Part shown: piece after piece, positions 36,161-44,266 of the stretch
Numbering within the stretch: position 1 is the first letter of the stretch
Layout: each line of letters starts with the position of its first letter
NCBI GenBank assembly: GCA_002428445.1
Contig: DIWJ01000074.1
Location: 47,052 to 111,051, forward strand
Origin: Syntrophaceae bacterium UBA6109
Lineage (GTDB): Bacteria > Desulfobacterota > Syntrophia > Syntrophales > UBA6109
DNA: 64,000 bases
Direction: 5' to 3'
Notes under the pieces: generated by a model
Told to the model about the DNA's origin: nothing
Database searches by the model: none
The model's input: only the letters and a program-made list of their open reading frames with translations
Translations under genes and position numbers: made by a program

Positions 36161-37399
36161 ATGATTCTTACAAAAGAAGAAGAATCGATGGCATCGGGGA
36201 AATGTGGTGCCGGACAAAAAAAATGCATGGAGATTCTTATAAAATATGGGGAGGCTTTGGGGGCTAACAAAATGGTCAAACTAAGTAGTGCCCATACGAT
36301 GCCCAAAGAGCCCCCCAGATTGCTGGATGAAATGACGGAAGAAGTGAATCAAACGGGTACATTCACTACGCTGCATCCTATGATGTCAGCTTTTGATCCT
36401 CAACTCTGGGAAAAAATGGGAATTCCGGAGAGGTTTGCTTCAAAAGAACTTCCTCTCCATGCACAGCGATTGAAGGTCTATCGTCGTCTTGGTTTCTATG
36501 AGACTTACACTTGTCTCCCTATGCTTGTTGGAAATCTGCCGCGAAAGGGTGATTGCATTTCATGGATTGGATCCTGTGCGCAGCTTTTTGTCAATTCTCT
36601 TTTGGGGGCTAGAACGAATAGAGATGGGAGTGTAGTGAACCTGGCCGCTGCAATCACCGGAAGAGCACCTTATAGAGGATCTTTCTTAGAAGAAAATCGT
36701 TACGGGAAAGTCTTAGTAGAGCTGGAGGGGTTGGATCCTTACAAATTAACTTATACTGACCTCGGCGCAATTGGATACTATGTTGGTGCAATAGCGGAAG
36801 ACAGAAATGTTGTTGTTAACGGCTTGCCCAAGGAATTGGACATCAGCCAGTTACTAGCTCTCTTGGCACCACTTCCTGCTTCAGGGTCAGTCAACATTTG
36901 TCACATTGTTGGATTGACTCCTGAGGCCCAAACCTTAGATCAGGCATTGGGCAATCGAAAGCCAACTCAGGTGGTAAGGGTTGGGAACAGAGCCGTGGAC
37001 GAAACCAAAGCCCTTTATGGGAAAGATGTAATTGACAGGGTGGATATGGCCGTCTTGGGCTGTCCGCACTGTACCATTCAAGAGCTAAAAAAAATAGCCT
37101 CTCTGTTGAGTCACAAGAAAGTAGGCAAGGACAAGAGATTATGGATTGGGGCGCCGTACCAAACATATTATTTAGCGCGCACCATGGGATATAGCCAAGA
37201 TATTGAAAATGCAGGCGGGGTGATTTCCAGTTCTTGTATGGCTACGATTCCTGAATCTCCAATACCAGAAGAGGTCGGAGTCATAGCGACTAATTCATTC
37301 AAGGCTGCTCATTATATTTCGAGATTGACGAAAGGGCGTGTGAAGGTTTTTGTGAAAGAGATGAATGAATGTATTAGGGCCGTTTCGGCCGGGAATTGA
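36161..37399 (+). CDS. Aconitase X catalytic (large) subunit
   Basis: The 412-residue protein is of the AcnX (DUF521) family. The three Cys motifs are present: GSCAQLFVNSLLGARTNRDG (Cys139), LGCPHCTIQEL (Cys301, Cys304) and SSSCMATIPESPIP (Cys359), plus GKCGAGQKKCMEI near the start. The Cys set fits an Fe-S site. Known members dehydrate cis-3-hydroxy-L-proline in bacteria or phosphomevalonate in archaea. A separate small domain gene follows, giving the split (two-subunit) type. Its role next to a Grd complex is unknown. Confidence 0.85.
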   Translation: MILTKEEESMASGKCGAGQKKCMEILIKYGEALGANKMVKLSSAHTMPKEPPRLLDEMTEEVNQTGTFTTLHPMMSAFDPQLWEKMGIPERFASKELPLHAQRLKVYRRLGFYETYTCLPMLVGNLPRKGDCISWIGSCAQLFVNSLLGARTNRDGSVVNLAAAITGRAPYRGSFLEENRYGKVLVELEGLDPYKLTYTDLGAIGYYVGAIAEDRNVVVNGLPKELDISQLLALLAPLPASGSVNICHIVGLTPEAQTLDQALGNRKPTQVVRVGNRAVDETKALYGKDVIDRVDMAVLGCPHCTIQELKKIASLLSHKKVGKDKRLWIGAPYQTYYLARTMGYSQDIENAGGVISSSCMATIPESPIPEEVGVIATNSFKAAHYISRLTKGRVKVFVKEMNECIRAVSAGN

Positions 37400-37409
37400 G
37401 GGAAGGCAA

Positions 37410-37805
37410 ATGAAGATGAGAGGTAGAATCATTAATGGAGGAAATGCAAAGGGAGAGGCGGTTGTCTTAAAGGTACCATTCTCCTTCATAGGCGACTTCG
37501 ATCCTGATACGGGCAACCTGACCGTCCAAGATCACTCTCTTTCAGGGAAGAGTATTGCTAACAAGATTTTGGTTTGCACCACAGGAAAAGGAGGCACAAT
37601 TGCGCCTTTCGTAGCCTATCAGGCAAAGGAGCAAAACAATGCGCCAGTTGCTATTCTTTGCAGGAAAGCTGAGCCTATTCTCTGCGAGTCGGCCTTGGCG
37701 ATAGATATACCAATCCTTGATTCTTTTGATGAAGATCCTGTGGAATGTATAAAGACCGGGCAGATCATCACGATTGAGGGTGATGAAGTTTCCGTTTGTG
37801 AATAG
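37410..37805 (+). CDS. Aconitase X small (swivel) subunit
   Basis: The ATG at 37410 follows GGGAAGG and gives 131 residues. The sequence (GRIINGGNAKGEAVVLKVPF, SFIGDFDPDTG, GKSIANKILVCTTGKGGTIA, FVAYQAKEQNNAPVAILC, AEPILCESALAIDIPILD) is the DUF126 swivel domain. In other organisms it is fused to the large subunit. It completes the AcnX enzyme with the preceding gene, which it follows by 10 bases. Confidence 0.85.
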   Translation: MKMRGRIINGGNAKGEAVVLKVPFSFIGDFDPDTGNLTVQDHSLSGKSIANKILVCTTGKGGTIAPFVAYQAKEQNNAPVAILCRKAEPILCESALAIDIPILDSFDEDPVECIKTGQIITIEGDEVSVCE

Positions 37806-37923
37806 AGGCAGTTGCACCTCTTGCATATTCCGTCAAAGCATGAACGCGCATAAGTGGTGTGACTGCAAAATAGGTCGCACAAAAAAAGAGTATTTTTAAA
37901 AACATCAAGAAAGGAGTTGAATC

Positions 37924-38994
37924 ATGAGACGCAGGATTACGAAAATCGTCATGACATTTGTCGTTTTGAGTACTGTCGTGTTATTTGCGACATCGGTAAT
38001 CGCTGCCGAAAGGGTGTGGGTGATGGGCACATCCCCTTCAGGGTCAGCCGGTTACGTCTGCACAATGGGATTATCCTCTTTAGTGAAAAAGTATACACCG
38101 TACAATCTGGAGGCAATGCCAACACCCGGCAGCACGGCATCGGTCCGAATGTTTGGTAAGAAGGAAGTCGACTTTGCTTATCTGAGTGGCTGGGGACTGT
38201 CGGAAGTCTACGACAAACTTGGTCCTTTCGAAAAGCTGTCCCTGCCTGCCAATCCCTATCATGGTATCTATTACTCCTCTTTTGAACTCATAGCGATAAC
38301 CAAGGCCGAGAGAGATGATATCAAAAGCTACAAAGATTTTGCTGGCAAGAAAATATTCCCAATGTTGGCATCCACTGGCTGGCATGACCTTTTCAAATTG
38401 ACGCTCGAGAAGATGGGTGAATACAAGAAATATAATGTGCGCTTTTTAGACTTGATGCAGGCCGCTGATGCGCTCAAAATTGGCAATTTAGAAGTTGTCA
38501 TAGGATACTCTACCAATCTTGGCGAACTCTCTGTCAGTTGGATCAAGAATATCGATTCTCTTTTGGGGATCAAGATAGTCTCCCCAAGCCCTAGGGAGCA
38601 GAAAGAGATCAGCGCCTTGAAATATCCTGGAGTATTCTATGGCGAAAAAATGTCTTACGCCGCTCTGACTCAGGTGAATGCAGCATCCACGAAAAAGGCG
38701 AATCCGAATGGTGTCTGGCTCTGGGGTTCCTACCAAGGCTGGCATCCTGGCCCTGCTATGCCGACAGAAGTCATGTATCAGATGTATAAAGCGTGGCTGG
38801 AACATGCAAAAGAAATCGCGAACGTTAATGCCTTTCTGGAATACTATGCAAGAGATCCTATCGGGATGCAGGTGAAGGCAATCGACACGGCACCCAGTAT
38901 TCCGGTCCATCCCGGCGTTGCCAAGTACTTGAAGGAGAAAGGACTCTGGAAGAGCAACTGGACTGTCGGCAAGCTGGATCCAGGAGTGGAATAG
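37924..38994 (+). CDS. TAXI-family TRAP transporter solute-binding protein
   Basis: The 356-residue protein starts behind GAAAGGAGTT and has a signal peptide (MTFVVLSTVVLFATSVIAA). The mature N-terminus WVMGTSPSGSAGYVCTMGLS and MPTPGSTASVRMFGKKEVDF are typical of the TAXI (TRAP-associated extracytoplasmic immunogenic) class. Members bind small organic anions or amino acids in the periplasm. It precedes the fused permease gene by about 200 bases and supplies the substrate for the pathway encoded here. Confidence 0.9.
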   Translation: MRRRITKIVMTFVVLSTVVLFATSVIAAERVWVMGTSPSGSAGYVCTMGLSSLVKKYTPYNLEAMPTPGSTASVRMFGKKEVDFAYLSGWGLSEVYDKLGPFEKLSLPANPYHGIYYSSFELIAITKAERDDIKSYKDFAGKKIFPMLASTGWHDLFKLTLEKMGEYKKYNVRFLDLMQAADALKIGNLEVVIGYSTNLGELSVSWIKNIDSLLGIKIVSPSPREQKEISALKYPGVFYGEKMSYAALTQVNAASTKKANPNGVWLWGSYQGWHPGPAMPTEVMYQMYKAWLEHAKEIANVNAFLEYYARDPIGMQVKAIDTAPSIPVHPGVAKYLKEKGLWKSNWTVGKLDPGVE

Positions 38995-39003
38995 TTTGCA
39001 TCG

Positions 39004-39043
39004 ACCGGATCGGCATGACATGGCGATATCGTGCCGATCCGGT
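39004..39043 (+). terminator. Stable hairpin between TAXI protein and permease genes
   Basis: A perfect 12-bp inverted repeat (ACCGGATCGGCA / TGCCGATCCGGT) with a 16-base loop starts ten bases after the binding-protein stop. There is no T run, so it is more likely an mRNA-stabilising or partial terminator structure that lowers permease expression relative to binding protein. Inference from position. Confidence 0.45.
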
Positions 39044-39194
39044 GGGTGATCCGGACTGGAATAATGTTCCACAGCTCAGGCTGGAAGCTGCACGATGCGC
39101 CTGTGAGGAAGAGAACAATGTGATTGTGATATTCTGCAAGGAGTTACCGCAGTAATAGGCTCAGGGGAAGCAACTTTACGATGCGAGGGATCTA

Positions 39195-41213
39195 GTGGAT
39201 ATGAAATCAAAATACGAGAAATGGTTGGACGTGGTAATCAACAGTTTATCGGTTGTTTATGTTGTGATGCTTCTTCACTACTCCCTCGTCATGTGGGACA
39301 CAAAGAAGAAATACGGGATCGTATTTTTGGGATTGTCCATTATAATCTCCATCCTGATTGCCGGCAAAAAGCAGAACATCCTCCCCAAGGTCAAGGGTTA
39401 TCTGAGTCATTTTGTCACGGCGGGCCTGCTGGTTGCCGCCGTCGGTGGCACAATGTACTTTTTCCTGAACTTCGAAGATCTGGTCTACATCCGGATAGGA
39501 GACAATACTTTCACGGACTTGGTCGTTGCATTCATCATGGTGTACCTGGTTTTCCATCTCCTCATTATCCGCACCGGCATCATGATCCCTGCGGTCGCGT
39601 TCTTCTTCATTCTTTATGGTCTCTTTGGCCACTTATTACCTTCGGGATCCTTTTTCAGCCATTCCCGGATGAGTTTTGAACGAATCGTGGAGGTGAGCGC
39701 CTCCCAGGTGGACGGGATTTTTGGGATGCTCAACGAGACCGGGGCGACCTACGTAGCCATCTTTTCGTTTTTCGCTGCTCTGATCCAGGGATTCGGTGGC
39801 CTGGACTATATGATTCGTCTCGCCTATCAGGTCGTCGGGAAGCACAAGAGTAACATCCCTCAGGTTGCGGTCGTCGCGAGCATGGCCTTCGGGGGCATGT
39901 CTGGCAGTGCCATCGCCAACATCGTGGGGACCGGCTCTTTCACGATCCCGACCATGAAGAAGTTCGGCGTGCCCGGAAAGGTCGCCGCGGGGATCGAGTC
40001 GATTGCCAGTTCGGGGGGCCAGATAATGCCGCCCATTTTGGGTGCAGTGGCCTTCGTCATGGCCGATTTTCTAAACAAGTTCTATTTCCAGGTCATGCTC
40101 CACAGCATTTACCCCGCGCTGGTTTTCTACGGGACGGTTTTTGTGTGCGTTTATTACATTTCGAAGAGATTTATTGCTGACGATGTGGAAATATTGGATG
40201 ACCCCATGCTGCAGATTAAGATGACGCGAAAGGAGAAACTTGCGGGCCTGCCGATTCTCCTCTCCTTTGTCACACTGATCGTTATCTTCATCGTCTGGCA
40301 ACTGGACATCATGATTGGCGGTTTCATTACAATAGTAGCTTTTCTATTGTTCAGGCTCGTTTACGACTTGTGGGTCGATGGGGCCAGAGCGCAAACCTTC
40401 AAGCAGTATTTCGTCAATATATATAACGGAATGGTCATCGGGGCCGAATCGATGCTAAGCATTGCACTCATGCTAGCGATTCTGGGTATCGTCGTCAACG
40501 TATTGACTACGACCGGTTTGGCCGAGAAAATGTCCTTCTACATGGTCCATTCTTTCGGCGACAACTTGGTGTTATTCTTTTTCTTCACCTGCGTGATCTG
40601 TATCATATTCGGCATGGCCGTTTCCACTATGGCTGCCTACATCCTTGCCGTCACATTGGCAGCGCCGGCCATGCTCCAGCTGGGCGTGGAGCCGCTCATT
40701 ACACACTTCTCGGTGTTCTACTGGTCGATGCTCTCAGGGTTCACGCCGCCAGTTGCGGCAGTCTGTGTCGCTGGTGCCGGGATCGCCGGGGCCAAATTCC
40801 TGCCAACGTGCTGGGAGTCATGCAAGATTGGCTTCACCATCTTCTTCCTGCCGATCATGTTCCTGACTGATCCGCGGATCCTGGATTTCGGTCTCATAGG
40901 CCTTGAACCGTTGGTTGTCTGCCTTGTCGGATTCAGTGCGCTCGCGGCCTTTCTGCAGTCCGGTTACAAGAGTTATCACCGACTGACATTACTGGCGCTG
41001 TTCTTTTTCATCTTTTTTTCGAAGTACGCGGAATGGGGCATATTCACGGGCCAGAGCTTAAAGCGCGTCCTTGTCGTTGTGACGCTTGTCTACCTAATCT
41101 ACTTAGCCCGCAAGGCCAGCAAGAAGAGAAAAGCAGATGTGGATGCCCGGGCGGCGGCGAAAACGAATCGCTCCCAGCTGAGTGTTCCCGTGATGGAGGG
41201 GGAGACCCCGTGA
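39195..41213 (+). CDS. TRAP transporter fused permease (DctQM-type, TAXI class)
   Basis: The 672-residue polytopic protein has N-terminal helices of a small-subunit type (WLDVVINSLSVVYVVMLLHY) fused to the large DctM-like permease (GGMSGSAIANIVGTGSFTIP, SSGGQIMPPILGAVAF, FGMAVSTMAAYILAVTLAAP, SGFTPPVAAVCVAGAGIAGA). Fused permeases normally pair with TAXI proteins, as here. It starts at GTG 39195 or ATG 39201. The C-terminus runs into a 20-base tandem duplication (see repeat) and may have been altered by it. It is GC-richer than the dehydratase genes beside it. Confidence 0.92.
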   Translation: MDMKSKYEKWLDVVINSLSVVYVVMLLHYSLVMWDTKKKYGIVFLGLSIIISILIAGKKQNILPKVKGYLSHFVTAGLLVAAVGGTMYFFLNFEDLVYIRIGDNTFTDLVVAFIMVYLVFHLLIIRTGIMIPAVAFFFILYGLFGHLLPSGSFFSHSRMSFERIVEVSASQVDGIFGMLNETGATYVAIFSFFAALIQGFGGLDYMIRLAYQVVGKHKSNIPQVAVVASMAFGGMSGSAIANIVGTGSFTIPTMKKFGVPGKVAAGIESIASSGGQIMPPILGAVAFVMADFLNKFYFQVMLHSIYPALVFYGTVFVCVYYISKRFIADDVEILDDPMLQIKMTRKEKLAGLPILLSFVTLIVIFIVWQLDIMIGGFITIVAFLLFRLVYDLWVDGARAQTFKQYFVNIYNGMVIGAESMLSIALMLAILGIVVNVLTTTGLAEKMSFYMVHSFGDNLVLFFFFTCVICIIFGMAVSTMAAYILAVTLAAPAMLQLGVEPLITHFSVFYWSMLSGFTPPVAAVCVAGAGIAGAKFLPTCWESCKIGFTIFFLPIMFLTDPRILDFGLIGLEPLVVCLVGFSALAAFLQSGYKSYHRLTLLALFFFIFFSKYAEWGIFTGQSLKRVLVVVTLVYLIYLARKASKKRKADVDARAAAKTNRSQLSVPVMEGETP

Positions 41214-41235
41214 TGGAGGGGGAGACCCCGTGATG
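41191..41235 (+). repeat. 20-bp tandem duplication at the permease C-terminus
   Basis: The unit TGATGGAGGGGGAGACCCCG occurs twice in succession (41191-41210, 41211-41230), followed by TGATG of a third. Each unit can also fold (GGGG-AGA-CCCC). The unit length is not a multiple of three, so the duplication changes the reading frame: the present stop at 41211 lies at the start of the second copy. Removing one copy would give a different short tail. Confidence 0.85.
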
Positions 41236-41445
41236 TTCCACGGCAAAGGCTGAGGGTGTCACTGGTAAGCAGTCTTGCAGCTGTCAAGTTGATACTCGAA
41301 TTGTTATTGATATCGCAATGACGGATTCGGGGCTCTGCCCCCCAGAAAAAGCTCATTCTCCCGGCTCATGTGTCAGCCCTGTGCAGAAGATCGGATTTGC
41401 TGTTACGACATGAAGAAAAGAATAGATGACGTGAGGTGAAGGCTT
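41214..41445. other. Intergenic stretch before grdE-like gene
   Basis: About 230 bases with a hairpin GGGGC-TCT-GCCCC (41329-41341), not followed by T. No gene is seen. A promoter for the component B genes could lie here, but no clear hexamer pair was found. Confidence 0.35.
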
Positions 41446-42741
41446 ATGCGGTTAGAGATTGAATCTATCGATATTATTAACGTGATGTCGGGCGCAAAGA
41501 CCCAAGTTGAGAATCATGTGCTGAGCATCGACTTCAAAGAACTCGAAAAGATTATTCTATCGGACGAACGTATTTGTGGAGTGACTATTGAGATTGTTAG
41601 TCCCGGTGATTCATGCAGGATTGTGAACGTGGTGGACGTAATCCAGCCCCGATGCAAAATCGGTCGAGAGGGTGACGATTTTCCCGGATATTTGGGGGAA
41701 ATCGTGCCTGCCGGTCATGGTAAAACGAGGTCTCTAAGAGGTGTTGCCGTTGTCTTGTCAAACAGTGCCTCCAAACGATCGTATTCATCCCTGATCGATA
41801 TGTCTGGCATAGGGATGGAAATGGGGCCGTACGGGAAAATGAAAATCCTGAGTCTACATCCCTTGCCTTCAGAAAGCGTGGAAGAACGAGCGTTTGAAAT
41901 GGCCGTTAAGTTGGCTGGATTGAAAACAGCAGTATATTTGGCACGAGCAGCTGAGGGGCAGGCGATCGACCAAACGGACACTTATGCGTTAGGATTGCAG
42001 AGCCTACGGTCGACGGACAAGTTACGTTCCCTTCCCAGAGTTGCCTATTACTATCAGTTGCATACTCCCCAGCACGATTATCAGATGATTGGAGATCCGA
42101 TTCTATATGGGGCTTCAGTTACCAATCTGCTACCAACAGTTATTCACCCCAACCAAGTTCTTGATGGCGCCATAGTAAATAGCCATACCCTCAGAGGTTT
42201 AGATACATATGCGATTCAAAACCATGCCGTGATTAAGGAGCTATATAAGCACCACGGAAAGGATCTCATTTTTGCAGGGGTGGTAATCGGAGTTGCGAGT
42301 GTCGACCCGATTCAAAGACAACGAATGTGCACAATGGCAGCTAACCTTATAGCAAATGTTTTGGAAGCTGATGGAGTGATTCTAACGAAGGTTCATGGGG
42401 GGATGCCTCATGTGGACTTAGGTCAATTGGCCGAAACCTGTGAAGCGCTTTCTGTAAAAACATCATTATTTATTGATCTGTTGCAAAATGTTGGAACATT
42501 ATCTGATGCCGTGATCTACAGTGGCAGTTCTTTGGATGCGATAATCAATTGTGGCAACGTCCTTGAGAGGATCAGATTACCCAGAATGAACAAGATCCTG
42601 GGAGGTACGGAAGAAACCGCGATTTATCATCCAGAATGTTTTCAAAAGGCGAGTGATCCAGTCATAGAAATTGAAGGTTTTCTATTAGCCGGGGTTTATT
42701 CTCATGTTGGAGGGGCTACGATTACGGCAGTTGAAGTATAG
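41446..42741 (+). CDS. GrdE-like component B alpha subunit without pyruvoyl Cys
   Basis: The 431-residue protein aligns over its whole length with glycine/sarcosine/betaine reductase component B alpha (GrdE/GrdG): MRLEIESIDIINVMSG, CRIVNVVDVIQPRCKI, LPTVIHPNQVLDGAIV, KELYKHHGKDLIFAGVVIG, ADGVILTKVHGGMPHVDLGQ. Classical GrdE has DGAIVSGNC there; the Cys is cleaved and becomes the N-terminal pyruvoyl group. Here the stretch reads DGAIVNSHTLRGLD, with no Cys between residues 70 and 300. Either it is not processed or Ser/Thr replaces Cys. With the GrdB-like gene it should form component B, which decides substrate specificity. Confidence 0.85.
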   Translation: MRLEIESIDIINVMSGAKTQVENHVLSIDFKELEKIILSDERICGVTIEIVSPGDSCRIVNVVDVIQPRCKIGREGDDFPGYLGEIVPAGHGKTRSLRGVAVVLSNSASKRSYSSLIDMSGIGMEMGPYGKMKILSLHPLPSESVEERAFEMAVKLAGLKTAVYLARAAEGQAIDQTDTYALGLQSLRSTDKLRSLPRVAYYYQLHTPQHDYQMIGDPILYGASVTNLLPTVIHPNQVLDGAIVNSHTLRGLDTYAIQNHAVIKELYKHHGKDLIFAGVVIGVASVDPIQRQRMCTMAANLIANVLEADGVILTKVHGGMPHVDLGQLAETCEALSVKTSLFIDLLQNVGTLSDAVIYSGSSLDAIINCGNVLERIRLPRMNKILGGTEETAIYHPECFQKASDPVIEIEGFLLAGVYSHVGGATITAVEV

Positions 42742-42766
42742 ACGTAATCATAGAAAGGAGAGAAAG

Positions 42767-44128
42767 ATGGGTGATAAGAAATTAAAAGTTGTCCACTACG
42801 TAAATCAATTCTTCGGTCAACAAGGACAAGAAGAAAAAGCCGACATGCATTTTTTGGCAAAAGAAGAACCCATTGGCCCGGGCCGAGCTTTGATGACAAT
42901 TTTGGGGGAACGAGCGGAAGTAGTCGGTACAGTGATATGTGGGGACAACTACTTTGCTGAAAATGTAGAGAAGGCCGCGGAAGAGGGATTGAAGCTGATA
43001 GAGCCTTTTGCTCCAGACCTTTTTTTTGCAGGCCCCGCTTTTCAGGCGGGAAGATACGGAATTGCCTGCGGGGCGATCTGCAAAATTGTTCAAGAAAGAC
43101 TCGGCATTCCCGCTATTACAGGGATGCATGATGAAAACCCTGGAGTGGAGCTGTACCGGAAAGACGCCTACATCTGTAAGGCGCAAAAAAGCGCCATGCG
43201 CATGGTGCAAGATTTGACTCGGATGGCGCGATTGGGACTGAAATTAACCACTGAAAAGGGAATATCCTATCTGCTGTCACGCGAAAACTTGGGGGATCCT
43301 GTTACGGACGAATATTTTTCGCGGGGACTTATTCGAAATAAATATGTCCCGAGGACTCAGGCCGAACGAAGTGTGGACATGTTGTTGGCGAAATTAAATG
43401 GCAAGCCTTTTGTGACTGAAGTTGAAATGCCAAAGTTCAAGTCCGTCTCATCCCCACCGCCATTGCGAGATTTAACGAACAGCACAATTGCGATCATTAG
43501 CGACGGTGGGATTACGAAGAAGGGAAATCCAGATCATTTTAGCGGTCGCGGGGACAATGGTTGGGCAGCTTATCCCATCGAAGAAATATTTAATTCAGAT
43601 TGTTCCACGAAGGATATTGAAATCGTTCATACCGGTTACTCCCACATTCATGTTCTTGCTAATCTCAACCGACTAATTCCCGTTGATATGCTGCGGAATG
43701 TGGAAGAAGAGAAAAAAATCGGCAGATTGGATTCCTTGTTCTATTCTACTTCTGGCAATGGTGCCTCCATGAAATGTGGACGCCAGATTGGTCAGGAGAT
43801 TGCGCAGGAGCTGAAAAATAGGGAGGTGGATGGGGCCATTCTCACTTCCACCTGAGGTACGAGTACTCGTTGCGGAGCAACGATAGCATCAGAAATAGAA
43901 ACGGTGGGGATACCTGTTGTAAATATTACGGCTGTGCCTCCGGTTAGTAAAATGATTGGAGTAACTCGGATTTTGCGGGGAATGACGGTCACAAATTTAT
44001 TGGGCGACGAAAGAATGTCGTGCGAACAGGAAAAACATTTACGCAGGAAATATATATTACGAGCCTTGGAAATCTTGCAGATGGAAATTGAAGGTCAAAA
44101 AACGTTCACCTTGGAGGGGACTGTTTAG
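42767..44128 (+). CDS. grdB: GrdB-like selenoprotein, component B beta subunit (in-frame UGA = Sec)
   Basis: The protein of 453 residues is read through a TGA at 43853-43855, giving Sec363 in LTST-U-GTSTRCGATIASE. Downstream, VGIPVVNITAVPPVSKMIGV and HLRRKYILRALEILQMEIEG continue the family in the same frame. N-terminal blocks VVHYVNQFFGQQGQEEKAD, GDNYFAENVEKA, PAFQAGRYGIACGAICKIVQ and MHDENPGVELYRKD are diagnostic GrdB. Sec attacks the alpha carbon of the substrate and hands a carboxymethyl group to GrdA. Usual members have UGTCTRCG; here the middle Cys is Ser. Reading TGA as stop would truncate a conserved protein. Confidence 0.9.
43867..43883 (+). promoter_or_regulatory. Probable bacterial SECIS element of grdB
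   Basis: A 17-base hairpin with a perfect 7-bp stem (TCGTTGC-GGA-GCAACGA) begins 11 bases after the UGA. In E. coli fdhF a 17-base upper stem-loop placed 11 bases after UGA is the minimal element recognised by SelB. An overlapping 12-base palindrome ACGAGTACTCGT (43859-43870) could form an alternative structure. The match in geometry is from the sequence; activity is inferred. Confidence 0.6.
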
Positions 44129-44141
44129 TATTCGGGGACGA

Positions 44142-44171
44142 TCTTGAATGTCACATGATGTCGATTCAAGA
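44142..44171 (+). terminator. Hairpin after grdB-like gene
   Basis: A perfect 8-bp stem (TCTTGAAT / ATTCAAGA) with a 14-base loop lies just beyond the grdB stop, followed by ATAAAATTG. It is at the boundary where the composition becomes GC-richer. It may limit read-through into trxB or be a relic of the junction; there is no proper T run. Confidence 0.35.
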
Positions 44172-44266
44172 ATAAAATTGTTGGCGCGGTCTTTAACTTG
44201 GAATATTGCTTCCGCCAATAGATGGTAGTGTTGCTTGAGACATGAATAATATTGGGAGAGTGGGAT

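Noticed and set aside
41329..41341. GGGGC-TCT-GCCCC as terminator of the TRAP operon
   Set aside because: No T run follows and the stem is short; left as a simple hairpin.
43904..44128. Separate 74-residue gene after the grdB stop
   Set aside because: It is in the same frame as grdB and continues the conserved family beyond the UGA, so it is the C-terminal part of the selenoprotein.
41446..44128. Component B genes as a D-proline reductase (PrdA/PrdB)
   Set aside because: PrdB is much shorter, the pair aligns with GrdE/GrdB over full length, and GrdA, GrdC and GrdD are present, which D-proline reductase does not need.
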